This document shows positions 9,158 through 18,568 of a stretch of 64,000 bases of DNA, piece by piece. The DNA comes from Sphingosinithalassobacter sp. CS137. Its GTDB lineage: Bacteria > Pseudomonadota > Alphaproteobacteria > Sphingomonadales > Sphingomonadaceae. How positions within the stretch are numbered: the stretch's first letter is position 1; the number at the start of each line of letters is the position of its first letter. The notes beneath the pieces are model-generated. The model saw only the letters and a list, made by a program, of their open reading frames with translations. It did no database searches and was not told the DNA's origin. A program made the position numbers and the translations under genes. The stretch covers positions 2,386,501 to 2,450,500 of the forward strand of contig NZ_CP060494.1 of NCBI RefSeq assembly GCF_014334115.1. The letters are read 5' to 3'.

Positions 9158-11578
9158 TCAATCCTCGCGCATCGCCTCCGCCGCCAGCGCCTCCGCCTCG
9201 ATCAGCAGATCGTCGTCGGCACTGCCTTGGACGATGCGCTCGCGGCCGATCATCACCAGAACGGGCACCGCAAGCGGGCTGACTCGCTCCAGGTCGATGT
9301 GGAGCATCGTGTCGGCGGCGCGGTCGAGCAGGTCGGCGAGGCGGCCGACGTCGGTCATCCGCGCGCGCGCGTCCTCCCAGGCGGCTTTGAGCAGCAGATG
9401 GTCGGGCTCGTATTTGCGCAGCACGTCGTAGATGAGGTCGGTCGAGAAAGTGACCTGCCGCCCGGTCTTCTTCTTGCCCGGATGCTGGCGCTCGACGAGC
9501 CCGCCGATGATCGCCACTTCGCGGAACGCGCGCTTTAGCAGCGCCGAGCCCTGTACCCAGTCGACGAATTCGTGCTCGAGAATGTCGGAAGAGAAGAGGC
9601 TCGCCGGATCGGCGATCTTCTCGAGCCCATAGACCGCGAGCGCATAATCGTTCGCGACGAAGCCGATGGGCTTCAATCCCTGCGCCTCCATCCGCCGCGT
9701 CACCAGCATGCCGAGCGACTGGTGCGCGTTCCAGCCTTCGAAGCTGTAGGCGACGAGATGGTGCCGCCCCTCGTGCGGGAAGGTCTCGACGAGCAGCTGG
9801 CCGGGGCGGGGCAGCGCCGAGCGGCGCGCCTGCACCTCAAGCCATTCGCGGACGTCGTCGGGGAAGCGCGCCCATTCCGCCGGCTCGGCAAGGAAATGGC
9901 GCACGCGATTGGCGAGGTTCGTCGACATGGGCAGGCGCAGGCCCATATAGCTGGGCACGCGCGCCTGTTTCGCGGTGGCGCGCACGATCAGGTCGGTGTC
10001 CTTCACTCCGATCGTTTCGAGCGCGACACCCGCGAAGAAGAAGGTATCGCCCGGGGACAGGCTGGCGGCGAAGCCTTCCTCCACCTTGCCGAGGCTGCGA
10101 CCATTCTTGAAGCGGACGGTGAGCATCGGCGCTTCGACGATGATCCCGGCGTTGAGGCGATGCTGCGCGATGAATTTCGGATGCGCGACGCGCCAGAGGC
10201 CGTCGGGGCCATGCGTGAGGCGCTTGAACTTGTCATAGGCCCGCAGCGCATAGCCGCCGTCGGCGATGAAGTTCAGCACGCGCTCGAACTCCTCGGGCGT
10301 CAGCGCCGAATAGGGCAGTGCCGACTGCACCTCGCCGAGCAGTTCGGCGGCGTCGAACGGGCGCGCGCAGGCGAGCGCCATGATGTGCTGCGCGAGCACG
10401 TCGAGCGCTCCCGGGCGGAATATGTCGGTGTCGAGCTCGCCCTGTTCGACCGCGTCGAGCGCAGCGCGCGCCTCAAGATATTCGAAGCGGTTGCCGGGGA
10501 CGAGCACTGCCTCGCTGGGCTCGTCGAGCCGGTGGTTGGCGCGGCCGATGCGCTGGAGCAGCCGCGAGCTGCCCTTGGGCGCGCCCATCTGGATCACGCA
10601 GTCGACGTCGCCCCAATCGACGCCGAGGTCGAGGCTGGCGGTGGCGACCAGCGCGCGAAGCCGCCCGTCGGCCATCGCCGCCTCCGCGCGCCGCCTCGCC
10701 TCGATGCTGAGGCTGCCGTGGTGGACCGCGATGGGGAGCGACAGATCGTTCACTTTCCAGAGATCCTGGAAGATGAGTTCGGCGAGCCCGCGCGTGTTGC
10801 AGAAGACGATCGTCGTCTTGTGCGTCTCGATTTCCGCCATCACCTGTTTGGCGGCGTAGCGGCCGGAGTGGCCCGACCAGGGCACGCGGTCCTCGGGCAG
10901 CAGGATCGCGATGTCGGGATCGGCGCCCTTCTCGCCCTGCACCAGCGCGACCGCGTCTATGTCGCCATCCGGTGCGAGCCAGGCGCGATAGCCGTCCGGA
11001 TCGGCGACGGTGGCGGACAGCGCGACGCGGCGCAGCCCGGGCGAAATCGCCTGCAACCGAGCGAGGCAGAGCGACAGCAGGTCGCCGCGCTTGCCGGTGG
11101 CGAAGGCGTGGACCTCGTCGATCACCACCGTCTTCAGATCGGAGAACAGCAGGAAACTGTCCTCGTAGCTCAGCAGCAGGCTGAGGCTTTCGGGCGTGGT
11201 GAGCAGAATCTGCGGCGGGCGGACGCGCTGGCGCACCTTGCGGTCGTGCGGCGTGTCGCCGCTGCGCGTCTCGACACGGATGTCGAGCCCCATCTCCGCG
11301 ACCGGCGTGAGCAGGTTGCGCTGCACGTCGGTGGCGAGCGCCTTCAATGGCGAGATGTAGAGCGTGTGGAGCCGGTCGGTCGGCGCCTCGATCAGCTCGG
11401 CGAGGCTGGGGAGGAATCCCGCGAGCGTCTTTCCCGCGCCGGTGGGTGCGACGAGTAGCGCATGGCTGCCTGCTCGCGCGGCGGCGAGCATCTCCAGCTG
11501 GTGGCGGCGAGGCGCCCAGCCGCGCTCCCCGAACCAGCCGCGCAGCGGTTCGGGGAGGGATGGTTCGGGAGGGATCAC
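9158..11578 (-). CDS. Ligase-associated DNA damage response DEXH-box helicase (Lhr-like)
   Basis: An 806-residue superfamily 2 helicase. Walker A APTGAGKT is at 44-51, DEVH at 154-157, TTPESL at 127-132, SATVAD downstream (motif III), and GRANHRLDEPSE (motif VI) in the second RecA domain. The remainder contains a winged-helix and Lhr-core region. The length and the MIPPEPSLPEPLRGWF opening match the shorter Lhr form encoded with an ATP-dependent DNA ligase and a beta-CASP exonuclease in bacteria. The exonuclease is next door on the opposite strand (11978) and the ligase is about 10 kb away (21611). Its role is DNA or RNA:DNA unwinding in damage repair (family knowledge). Confidence 0.93.
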   Translation of the reverse strand: MIPPEPSLPEPLRGWFGERGWAPRRHQLEMLAAARAGSHALLVAPTGAGKTLAGFLPSLAELIEAPTDRLHTLYISPLKALATDVQRNLLTPVAEMGLDIRVETRSGDTPHDRKVRQRVRPPQILLTTPESLSLLLSYEDSFLLFSDLKTVVIDEVHAFATGKRGDLLSLCLARLQAISPGLRRVALSATVADPDGYRAWLAPDGDIDAVALVQGEKGADPDIAILLPEDRVPWSGHSGRYAAKQVMAEIETHKTTIVFCNTRGLAELIFQDLWKVNDLSLPIAVHHGSLSIEARRRAEAAMADGRLRALVATASLDLGVDWGDVDCVIQMGAPKGSSRLLQRIGRANHRLDEPSEAVLVPGNRFEYLEARAALDAVEQGELDTDIFRPGALDVLAQHIMALACARPFDAAELLGEVQSALPYSALTPEEFERVLNFIADGGYALRAYDKFKRLTHGPDGLWRVAHPKFIAQHRLNAGIIVEAPMLTVRFKNGRSLGKVEEGFAASLSPGDTFFFAGVALETIGVKDTDLIVRATAKQARVPSYMGLRLPMSTNLANRVRHFLAEPAEWARFPDDVREWLEVQARRSALPRPGQLLVETFPHEGRHHLVAYSFEGWNAHQSLGMLVTRRMEAQGLKPIGFVANDYALAVYGLEKIADPASLFSSDILEHEFVDWVQGSALLKRAFREVAIIGGLVERQHPGKKKTGRQVTFSTDLIYDVLRKYEPDHLLLKAAWEDARARMTDVGRLADLLDRAADTMLHIDLERVSPLAVPVLVMIGRERIVQGSADDDLLIEAEALAAEAMRED

Positions 11579-11685
11579 CGGCCGCTGCTCCGGGCCGGCC
11601 CTGTTCTGGCTCTGTCGATCACGCAGCCGAAAGGTAGGGAAGGCGCCCCTCGTTCGGCAAGCTCAGCCCCACGCGAAGGGCGAAA

Positions 11686-11874
11686 TCAGCTCCGCTCCTC
11701 GCGCAGCTGATCCTCGCGGTTCTGCTCGTCATACATGCGGTGCGTCGCGTCTTCGGTCCGTTCGCGCTGACGACGCGAGCTGCGATTGTGGAGGATGGCC
11801 CAGATGATGGCCGCGGCCAGCACGATCGGGCCGAGGATCGTGAGCAAGGCCCATTGGCTTCCAAGATCAATCAT
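11686..11874 (-). CDS. Small single-span membrane protein, uncharacterised
   Basis: A 62-residue protein: MIDLGSQWALLTILGP opens a single hydrophobic helix at about 9-28, followed by a charged tail (HNRSSRRQRERTED, then MYDEQNREDQLREERS). The positive residues just after the helix predict a cytoplasmic C-terminus. I recall similar short proteins in sphingomonads at comparable positions near the ligase-associated exonuclease, but no function is known. It sits alone between the helicase (minus strand) and the exonuclease (plus strand). Confidence 0.65.
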   Translation of the reverse strand: MIDLGSQWALLTILGPIVLAAAIIWAILHNRSSRRQRERTEDATHRMYDEQNREDQLREERS

Positions 11875-11977
11875 CGGTGCACCTCGAATTCAGTTTCAGC
11901 GGTTCGTTTCGTCAACGTGTGCGGTGCGCAATTCGATCCCATTGGACGCCGGGCACTGCGTCGCCATATCATCCTCC

Positions 11978-12973
11978 ATGGGACTGGGACGCTGGATCGA
12001 GCCGCATCCGCACGGGCTCTATATTCCCGCCGCCGACGCCTGGGTCGATCCGTCGCGCCCGGTGGGGCGCGCGCTGGTGACGCACGGCCACGCCGATCAC
12101 GCCCGCGGCGGCCATGGCGAGGTTTGGGCCACTGCCGAGACGCTCGCGATCATGGAGGCACGCTACGGGCCGCAGACGGGCCGGCCGGTCGCCTATGGCG
12201 AGTCGATGCGACTCGGCGCCGTCGAGATCGGCTTCGTGCCTGCCGGCCATGTGCTCGGCTCGGCGCAGATCGTGCTCGATCACGGCGGCGAGCGGATCGT
12301 CGTGTCGGGAGACTATAAGCGGCGCGAGGATCCCACCTGCGCACCGTTCGAGCCGGTGCCGTGCGACGTTTTCATCACCGAGGCGACCTTTGCGCTGCCG
12401 GTTTTCCGGCATCCCGAGACGCATGACGAGCTCGACAAGCTGCTGGCGCGGCTCCGCGCAGAGCCGGAACGCTGCGTGGTGATCGGCGCCTATGCGCTGG
12501 GCAAGGCGCAGCGGCTGATCGCCGAACTGCGCGTGATGGGCTTTGACGATCCGATCTATATTCATGGCGCCTTGCAGCGGCTGTGCGACTTGTACGTCGA
12601 GCACGGCATCGCGCTGGGCGAGCTGCGGCCGGCGACGGGCGTGCCGAAAGCGGAATTGCAGGGCCGGATCATCCTCTGCCCGCCCGGCGCGCTCAACGAT
12701 CGCTGGTCGCGGCGGCTGCCCGATCCGATCACCGCAATGGCGAGCGGCTGGATGCGCGTGCGCCAGCGGGCGCGGCAGCGGAATGTGGAGCTGCCGATCA
12801 TCCTGTCCGATCACGCCGATTGGGACGAGCTGACCCGGACGATCCGCGAAGTCGCTCCGCGCGAACTATGGGTGACGCACGGCCGCGAGGATGCGCTCCT
12901 CCATTGGTGCCGCCAGCGTCAGATCAAGGCGCGGGCGCTCGACCTCGTCGGTTACGAGGACGAGGACGATTAG
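11978..12973 (+). CDS. Ligase-associated DNA exonuclease (metallo-beta-lactamase/beta-CASP family)
   Basis: 331 residues from the ATG at 11978; the frame is open upstream but conserved sequence begins with MGLGRWIEPHPHGLYIP. The metal-binding motif HGHADH is at 36-41, SGDYKRREDPTCAPFEP carries the next ligand (D), and HADWDEL plus VTHGREDALL near the C-terminus form the beta-CASP motifs. Family members process DNA ends together with the ATP-dependent ligase and DEXH helicase. The last four bases overlap the convergent ClC gene, so the two stop codons interlock. Confidence 0.93.
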   Translation: MGLGRWIEPHPHGLYIPAADAWVDPSRPVGRALVTHGHADHARGGHGEVWATAETLAIMEARYGPQTGRPVAYGESMRLGAVEIGFVPAGHVLGSAQIVLDHGGERIVVSGDYKRREDPTCAPFEPVPCDVFITEATFALPVFRHPETHDELDKLLARLRAEPERCVVIGAYALGKAQRLIAELRVMGFDDPIYIHGALQRLCDLYVEHGIALGELRPATGVPKAELQGRIILCPPGALNDRWSRRLPDPITAMASGWMRVRQRARQRNVELPIILSDHADWDELTRTIREVAPRELWVTHGREDALLHWCRQRQIKARALDLVGYEDEDD

Positions 12974-14313
12974 CCGGGCGGCGCAGTGGCGGCGGGTGCC
13001 GGCGTGTCGAGGAAGCGGCGGGCGAGACCCGAATAGAGCCGCTCGCGCGACACTTGCGCACTGACGAAATCGGCGATCAGCGCGGTAGCGAACATCGGCA
13101 GGATCATTCCGCGGCTGGCGGTGATTTCGCTGATGATGATGACCGCCGTGAATGGTGCGCGGATCACCCCGACGAAATAGGCGGTCATGCCGAGCAGCAC
13201 GACCGCGCCTGCGGGTTCGCCGGGGAAAAGCGTCTTGAGGAGATTGCCCAGCCCCGCGCCGATCGCCAGCGAAGGCGCGAAGATCCCTCCCGGCGCTCCG
13301 CTCAGTGTCGTGGCGAGCGTCGCGACGAGCTTGGCCGGGCCGAACCACAGCGACTGATCGCCGCCCTCGACGAGCGCGCGCGTGGCGGCATAGCCGGTTC
13401 CCCAGGTCGCACCCGATGTGACGATGCCCAGCACCGCCACGACGAGGCCGCAGCCGGCGGCGAACAGCGCCGGTCGAGCGCGGATCGGCCGCAGCAGCGC
13501 GCTCCCCGGCGCGGTGGCGCGCAGAACGATGCGGCTGAACGCGCCGCCCGCGAGCCCGCCGAGCACTCCGGCCAGCGGAGCCAGCAACAACACGGTCGCC
13601 AGCGGCAGCGTGGCGTGCATCGCGCCGAAATAGACGTAATCGCCGGCCACTCCCAGGCTGACGAGTCCGGCGATCATCACCGCGCCCATCACCAGCACCG
13701 CGACTCGCTGCTCATAGGCGGCGGCGAGTTCCTCGATCGCGAAGGCGACCCCCGCGAGCGGCGTGTTGAACGCGGCGGCGACACCGGCCGCGCCTCCGGC
13801 GATCAGTACGCCGGCGGTGATCGGCACGCGCAGCAGGCGATGCATCGCGACCATGATACCGGCGCTCACCTGCACCGTCGGGCCCTCGCGTCCCACCGAT
13901 CCGCCGACGAGCAGCATCACCACCGTCAGCACCAGCTTCTTGGCGGCGGTGGCGAGCGAGACGAGGTGCAGCGCAACTGCGGAATTCTTGCTGCGTCCGG
14001 CGGCGATCACCTGGGGAATGCCCGATCCCGCGGCATCCGGCGCCCAGCGCCGGGTGACCCATACCACCAGGCCGAATACCGCCGGAGTGACGAACAGCGG
14101 CGCGAGCGGCCACCGGGCGACAAGGGCAACGAACAGTTCGTGCGCGCCATCGCTGATCGCGGCGAAGGCGAGCGCGACGAGGCCGAGCAGGACGGCGCCG
14201 ACGACGGTGGCAATGCGCCGCCGCACCAGCGACAGCTGCGCAGTCGCGTGCCGCTGCGCACGGCGGCGCCAGAGAATCCGGAGGCGACGGCGAATTCGGT
14301 CGGCAGCGCGCAT
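12970..14313 (-). CDS. ClC-family chloride channel or Cl-/H+ antiporter
   Basis: 447 residues from the ATG at 14313, preceded by a basic N-terminus (RIRRRLRILWRRR). Signature motifs are GSGIPQ at 96-101, GREGP at 141-145 with E143 as the external gating glutamate, and GAPGGIFAPSLAIGAG for the third selectivity loop. About ten hydrophobic helices follow. Retention of the gating glutamate is compatible with exchange or gated channel function. A proton glutamate (E203 in E. coli ClC) was not located with confidence, so transporter versus channel is left open. It overlaps the exonuclease stop by four bases. Confidence 0.93.
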   Translation of the reverse strand: MRAADRIRRRLRILWRRRAQRHATAQLSLVRRRIATVVGAVLLGLVALAFAAISDGAHELFVALVARWPLAPLFVTPAVFGLVVWVTRRWAPDAAGSGIPQVIAAGRSKNSAVALHLVSLATAAKKLVLTVVMLLVGGSVGREGPTVQVSAGIMVAMHRLLRVPITAGVLIAGGAAGVAAAFNTPLAGVAFAIEELAAAYEQRVAVLVMGAVMIAGLVSLGVAGDYVYFGAMHATLPLATVLLLAPLAGVLGGLAGGAFSRIVLRATAPGSALLRPIRARPALFAAGCGLVVAVLGIVTSGATWGTGYAATRALVEGGDQSLWFGPAKLVATLATTLSGAPGGIFAPSLAIGAGLGNLLKTLFPGEPAGAVVLLGMTAYFVGVIRAPFTAVIIISEITASRGMILPMFATALIADFVSAQVSRERLYSGLARRFLDTPAPAATAPPG

Positions 14314-14410
14314 GGCGCTGCTTAGACTCGCCTCCTGCCGCGAGGAAACCGTTGCGGCGGGATTTTCGTGTGGAGGAGCCGAATTTCGACGGCAGGCGAA
14401 GCGCAGGCGC

Positions 14411-14806
14411 TCAGCCGGCGCGCTGGAGCCCTGCCGAATCGGCAAACAGCCACGCCTGGGCCGCGTCAGGGGTCGAGAAGCAAGCGACGTCGCTGCGGCC
14501 GTGCACGGCGCGCTCCAGCTGCATTCGCGCCAGCGTCGGCCCCGTCACGAAGGCGAGTCGCCGCGAGCGATAGGCAGGATCGGCGAGCATCGCGCGAAAC
14601 GCATCGACCATCTCCTGCGACTGTATCTTCATTCCACGCAGGTCGTTCATCGTGAGATGCTGGTTGCGCCCGCACAGCAGCCGCGCATGCGCCACCCGTC
14701 GCGCCTCGAGGAAGCGGGTGAGATCCGCCGGCTCGAAAAACCCAGCCATGACGATGCGCACCAGGCTGCGGGGAACATCGACATCTATCTCGAAATGCGC
14801 GCTCAT
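14411..14806 (-). CDS. Uncharacterised STAS/SpoIIAA-like small protein
   Basis: A 131-residue protein beginning MSAHFEIDVDVPRSLVRIVMAGFF. The predicted alternation of strand, helix and a MNDLRGMKIQSQEMVDAF segment is like the SpoIIAA-like (STAS-fold) proteins that bind lipids or act as anti-sigma antagonists, but no serine switch motif is certain. It lies downstream of rpoN (59-base gap) on the same strand and may belong to that transcript. In many alphaproteobacteria hpf and ptsN follow rpoN; neither is here. Confidence 0.6.
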   Translation of the reverse strand: MSAHFEIDVDVPRSLVRIVMAGFFEPADLTRFLEARRVAHARLLCGRNQHLTMNDLRGMKIQSQEMVDAFRAMLADPAYRSRRLAFVTGPTLARMQLERAVHGRSDVACFSTPDAAQAWLFADSAGLQRAG

Positions 14807-14865
14807 AGGCCAATGCCTATCGCCGCAGCTACTGACAATTCGCTAACGAATGCGGGTGCTTAGCG

Positions 14866-16365
14866 TCAGTCGGTCGCCTCGAGCGCCTTCTGCCGCCGAC
14901 GCTGCACCGAGCTGCCGATGCCCAGCGACTCGCGGTATTTCGCGACCGTGCGGCGGGCGATATCGAACCCCTTCTCGCGCAGCAGGTCGACCAGCGTGTC
15001 GTCCGAGAGAATCTTCTTGGGATCTTCGGCGGCGATCAGCGCCTTGATCGCGCTCTTCACTGCTTCGGCGGAGACGGCGTCGCCGCCATCGGCCGACTGA
15101 ATCGCGCTGGTGAAGAAATATTTGAGTTCGAACAGGCCGCGGGCGCAGCTCAGATATTTGTTCGACGTGACTCGGCTGACGGTCGATTCGTGCATTTCGA
15201 TCGCTTCGGCCACCTGGCGCAGCGTCAATGGCTTCAGATGCGCGACACCCTTCAAAAAGAAGGCTTCCTGCTGCTTCACGATTTCGCTCGACACCTTGAT
15301 GATCGTGCGCTGGCGCTGATCGAGCGCCTTCACCAGCCAATTCGCGCTGGCAAGGCAATCCGAAAGCCAGGTCTTCGAGGCCTTGTCCTGCTTGCCGCCT
15401 GAAAGCTCGACATAATAGGCGCGGTTGACGAGCAGCCGCGGCAGCGTGGCGGAATTGATCTCCACTGCCCAGCCGTCGCCGCGCCGGGCGACGAAGATGT
15501 CGGGGACGACGGCGGCGGCCGGCTCGCCGCCGTAACGGCAGCCGGGCTTGGGATCATAGTCGCGCAGTTCGCGGATCATGTCGGTCAGATCTTCGTCGTC
15601 GACTCCGCAGATACGCTTCAGCCGCGCGCGATCGCCCTTGGCGACGAGATCGAGATTGTCGATCAGCCGCGCCATCGCCGGATCGTAGCGATCCGCCTCC
15701 TTTGCCTGGAGCGCGATGCATTCGGCGAGGTTGCGTGCGCCGACTCCGGTCGGATCGAAGGTCTGGATCGTCGCGAGCACCGCCTCGACTCGGGCGAGCG
15801 GCACGCCCAGCCTGTCCGCGACGTCGAGCAGCGGAATGGTGAGATATCCCGTCTCGTCGATCTGATCGATCAGATGCTGCGCGATGAAGAGATCGGGGCC
15901 GGCGATCGCGGTGCCCGCCTGGGTGGACAGATGGTCGGCGAGCGGAACGCTGCTCTGCGTGAAATTCTCGAAGTCGGGGCCGTCCTCGGATCCGGTGCCG
16001 GCGGCGCCGGTCGCTCCGAGCGCGCCGTCGAGCCCGCCGATCCCGTCGGCCGCGCTGTCGTGGTGGAAGGTCTCGCTCGCGAAATCGACGTCGAGCGCGG
16101 CCTCGCCCGAACCGGCGCCGTCCCTGAGCAGTTCGCCGGCGTCGGCCGGTCCGTCGCGGACGGTCTCGACCTCTGGCGGTTCGAGTGGCGCATCGGGCGG
16201 CTCCTCGCCGCCGGCATCGAGCAGCGGATTCTTCTCCAGCTCCTCGGCGATGAACGTTTCGATCTCCAGGTTTGAGAGCGCCAGCAGCTTGATCGCCTGC
16301 TGGAGCTGCGGCGTCATGACCAGCGACTGCGACTGGCGCAGGTCGAGACGTGGCGCGAGGCTCAT
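14866..16365 (-). CDS. rpoN: RNA polymerase sigma-54 factor
   Basis: 499 residues with the full sigma-54 layout: a glutamine/leucine-rich activator region I (LRQSQSLVMTPQLQQAIKLL at 9-28), an acidic linker of about 100 residues, the core-binding domain, a helix-turn-helix (LRQVAEAIEMHESTVSRVT) and the RpoN box ARRTVAKYRE at 470-479, which recognises the -24 promoter element. It directs transcription that depends on enhancer-binding ATPases. It lies downstream of lptB on the same strand with a 59-base gap and probably shares the rnd-lpt operon. Confidence 0.98.
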   Translation of the reverse strand: MSLAPRLDLRQSQSLVMTPQLQQAIKLLALSNLEIETFIAEELEKNPLLDAGGEEPPDAPLEPPEVETVRDGPADAGELLRDGAGSGEAALDVDFASETFHHDSAADGIGGLDGALGATGAAGTGSEDGPDFENFTQSSVPLADHLSTQAGTAIAGPDLFIAQHLIDQIDETGYLTIPLLDVADRLGVPLARVEAVLATIQTFDPTGVGARNLAECIALQAKEADRYDPAMARLIDNLDLVAKGDRARLKRICGVDDEDLTDMIRELRDYDPKPGCRYGGEPAAAVVPDIFVARRGDGWAVEINSATLPRLLVNRAYYVELSGGKQDKASKTWLSDCLASANWLVKALDQRQRTIIKVSSEIVKQQEAFFLKGVAHLKPLTLRQVAEAIEMHESTVSRVTSNKYLSCARGLFELKYFFTSAIQSADGGDAVSAEAVKSAIKALIAAEDPKKILSDDTLVDLLREKGFDIARRTVAKYRESLGIGSSVQRRRQKALEATD

Positions 16366-16424
16366 GAACCGGCTCCGGCAGCCGTCATTCCGGCACGAAC
16401 GGAGGGAGCGGAACGCGCCATGGC

Positions 16425-17201
16425 CTAGAGCGAGAACCCCTCGCCGAGATACAGCCGGCGCACGTTCGCATCCGCCACCAGCTCGGCCGGCGAGCCTGCG
16501 AACAGCACGCGCCCGTCGTAGATGATGTAGGCGCGATCGACGATGTCGAGCGTTTCGCGGACATTGTGGTCGGTAATCAACACGCCGATGTCGCGCTGCT
16601 TGAGCTGGATGACGAGATCGCGGATGTCCGAGATCGAAATCGGATCGATCCCGGCGAACGGCTCGTCCAGCAGCATGATCTTGGGATTGGCCGCCAGCGC
16701 GCGCGCGATCTCGGCGCGGCGCCGCTCGCCGCCCGAAAGCGCCATCGCCGGGGCGTCGCGCAGCCGCGTCAGCCCGAATTCGTCGAGCAGCTGATCGAGC
16801 CGCTCCTTGCGTGCCGCCTTGTCCGGTTCGGCCAGTTCGAGCACCGCCAGAATGTTCTTTTCGACAGTGAGGCCGCGGAAGATCGAGGTTTCCTGCGGCA
16901 GATAGCCCAGGCCGAGGATCGCCCGCCGATACATCGGCAGCGGCGTGATGTCCTCGTTGTCGAGCATGATCCTGCCCGAATCGGGCTTCACCAGCCCCAT
17001 CACCGAATAGAAGCAGGTCGTCTTGCCCGCGCCGTTCGGACCGAGCAGCCCGACCACTTCGCCGCGCGCCACCGAGAGCGACACGTCGGTCAACACCGTG
17101 CGCTTGTCATAGGCCTTGGCGATCGAGACGACCGCGAGGCCCTGATCAGGCACCGGCGCCGGATCGGCGACGGGCTTCTCGAGAGTGGTGACATCGTTCA
17201 T
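16425..17201 (-). CDS. lptB: LPS export ABC transporter ATP-binding protein
   Basis: 258 residues from the ATG at 17201; upstream codons are open but not conserved. Walker A GPNGAGKT is at 54-61, followed by TCFYSVMGL, which is characteristic of LptB; the signature is ALSGGERRR, Walker B is IMLLDEPFAGIDP and the switch is ITDHNVRETL. LptB drives LPS extraction from the inner membrane with LptF and LptG (not in the window). The N-terminus has about 20 extra residues. It is 148 bases downstream of lptA with no gene in the gap. Confidence 0.97.
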   Translation of the reverse strand: MNDVTTLEKPVADPAPVPDQGLAVVSIAKAYDKRTVLTDVSLSVARGEVVGLLGPNGAGKTTCFYSVMGLVKPDSGRIMLDNEDITPLPMYRRAILGLGYLPQETSIFRGLTVEKNILAVLELAEPDKAARKERLDQLLDEFGLTRLRDAPAMALSGGERRRAEIARALAANPKIMLLDEPFAGIDPISISDIRDLVIQLKQRDIGVLITDHNVRETLDIVDRAYIIYDGRVLFAGSPAELVADANVRRLYLGEGFSL

Positions 17202-17349
17202 GATCAAGCCTCTTGCAGCGATCCGATCGCCGTCGCCCTGTCGGCTACGGCGATTGGCAGGGTTCATGCATGTCCCTGCGGGGACGAGTCCTGCATGACT
17301 AAGGCGCCCATGAAAAGGGGCCGTGCGGCGACTCGTCGGAAAAAGCCGC

Positions 17350-17895
17350 TTACTGGCCGTTGCGCTGCGGCACCGAAAAGCGCCCCGTCACGCGGCCGCC
17401 CTCGCGTTGCGTTCCGTCCTGGCGAGTCGATCCGCCTACGCCCGAGCCGTCGATCGTCGCCCGCCCCGTGTCCAGATTGATCGACAGCCGGCCACCCTGC
17501 ACCGTGTTGCCGTTCTGGTTCAACGTCACCCCGCCGATTAGCGTGATGATGCGGCGGTCGAGATCATAAACGGCATATTGCGCGCGCGCGCTCTGATCGG
17601 GTCGACGGACAGTGACGCCCCCCGTGGCGTCGAGTCGTGAGACCTGCGGCGAACCCTGCGCGATCTCGCCGGTGTAGGAAACGACAAGTCGCGACGCAGT
17701 GAGCGTCATATTCGCCTGCTGGATGTTGACGTTGCCGGTCAGGATCGCGCGATTGGCGCGATCCTGCAGTTCGATATGCTGCGCGGCAAAATCGATCGGC
17801 GCGTTTGAGTCATGGCGAGTCTGTGCCTGGGCAGGGGCGGAAGTGCCGAGCGCCAGCGCAACGCCGAGCGGCAACAGGGAGCGGAGCCGAGTCAT
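17350..17895 (-). CDS. lptA: Periplasmic LPS transport protein LptA
   Basis: 181 residues from the ATG at 17895, which overlaps the lptC stop by one base (TGATG); a GTG one codon earlier is also possible. A signal peptide ends near APAQAQ. The OstA-like beta-jellyroll follows (IDFAAQHIELQDRANRAILTG, then VSRLDATGGVTVRRPDQSA and VQGGRLSINLDTG). LptA forms the periplasmic bridge for LPS between LptC and LptD. The C-terminal 25 residues are low-complexity (Gly/Arg/Gln). Confidence 0.95.
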   Translation of the reverse strand: MTRLRSLLPLGVALALGTSAPAQAQTRHDSNAPIDFAAQHIELQDRANRAILTGNVNIQQANMTLTASRLVVSYTGEIAQGSPQVSRLDATGGVTVRRPDQSARAQYAVYDLDRRIITLIGGVTLNQNGNTVQGGRLSINLDTGRATIDGSGVGGSTRQDGTQREGGRVTGRFSVPQRNGQ

Positions 17896-18539
17896 CACTG
17901 CCTATTTGCGCGCCCCGGCACAATCCGCAAGCGGGCATTGCCCTCAAGCGAGACAGTCCGGTTCTGGAGATCGGCAGTCATCTTGTTGCCGCTGAACGTT
18001 CCGAGGGGCGTGGTGCCCGTGACGGCGCCGCCGCTTTCCATGGTGCGTTCGCGCAGGTCCACGGTCGCATCATGGGTGGTGAGATTATAGCCGTCGCTCG
18101 TGCGGAAGCGCAGCGGCCCGTCGATCGCGACTTCCTCCTCCGCCATGTCGTAGCGGCCGCGATTGGCGACGAGCTGTGCCACGCCCTCTTCGAGCCGGAT
18201 GCGCGCTGCTAGATCGCGCAGCTGCACGATCGGCTCCAGCGAGCTTTTCTGAATCGCCGAACCTGCCGTCAGCACAAAGGCGCGGCCGCGCGCATCCTGG
18301 CCACGGTACGTCGCGGATTCGATTCGGAGCCGCTCGCCGGCGACATCCACCTTGTTCTTGTCGAGCACGAAGCTCACGTCGCCGCCGACGGTGAGCGGCG
18401 CCATCACCAGAAAGGCGCCGAGCACGCCGATTCCGACCGGCAATGCGACGAGCGCCGTCTTGACCACGCGATCATGGCTGCTGCCGGGATGCGCCCATGC
18501 GCGCCGCTTGCGGCGTAGGCGGCGGGCTTCCCTAGACAT
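17895..18539 (-). CDS. lptC: LPS export system protein LptC
   Basis: 214 residues. A very basic cytoplasmic N-terminus (REARRLRRKRRAW) precedes one membrane helix (about 26-52), then a periplasmic LptC domain with the repeated pattern of LptA-like strands (LTAGSAIQKSSLEPIVQLRDL, DGYNLTTHDATVDL, TTPLGTFSGNKMTADLQNR). LptC receives LPS from LptBFG and passes it to LptA. It lies 29 bases downstream of rnd and is translationally coupled to lptA. Confidence 0.93.
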   Translation of the reverse strand: MSREARRLRRKRRAWAHPGSSHDRVVKTALVALPVGIGVLGAFLVMAPLTVGGDVSFVLDKNKVDVAGERLRIESATYRGQDARGRAFVLTAGSAIQKSSLEPIVQLRDLAARIRLEEGVAQLVANRGRYDMAEEEVAIDGPLRFRTSDGYNLTTHDATVDLRERTMESGGAVTGTTPLGTFSGNKMTADLQNRTVSLEGNARLRIVPGRANRQ

Positions 18540-18568
18540 GAAGCGCCCGTGCGGGGAAGCGGCGACTC

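Noticed and set aside
9572..11458. 628-codon open frame on the plus strand opposite the DEXH helicase
   Set aside because: Antisense shadow of a high-GC gene; Arg/Ala/Glu-biased composition, no motif, no ribosome site. The minus strand encodes a clear helicase.
11640..11685. Short GC-rich stretch with TTCGGCAAGCTCAGCCCC, resembling a dispersed sphingomonad repeat
   Set aside because: Only one unpaired copy and no inverted partner, so it cannot be called a repeat from this window.
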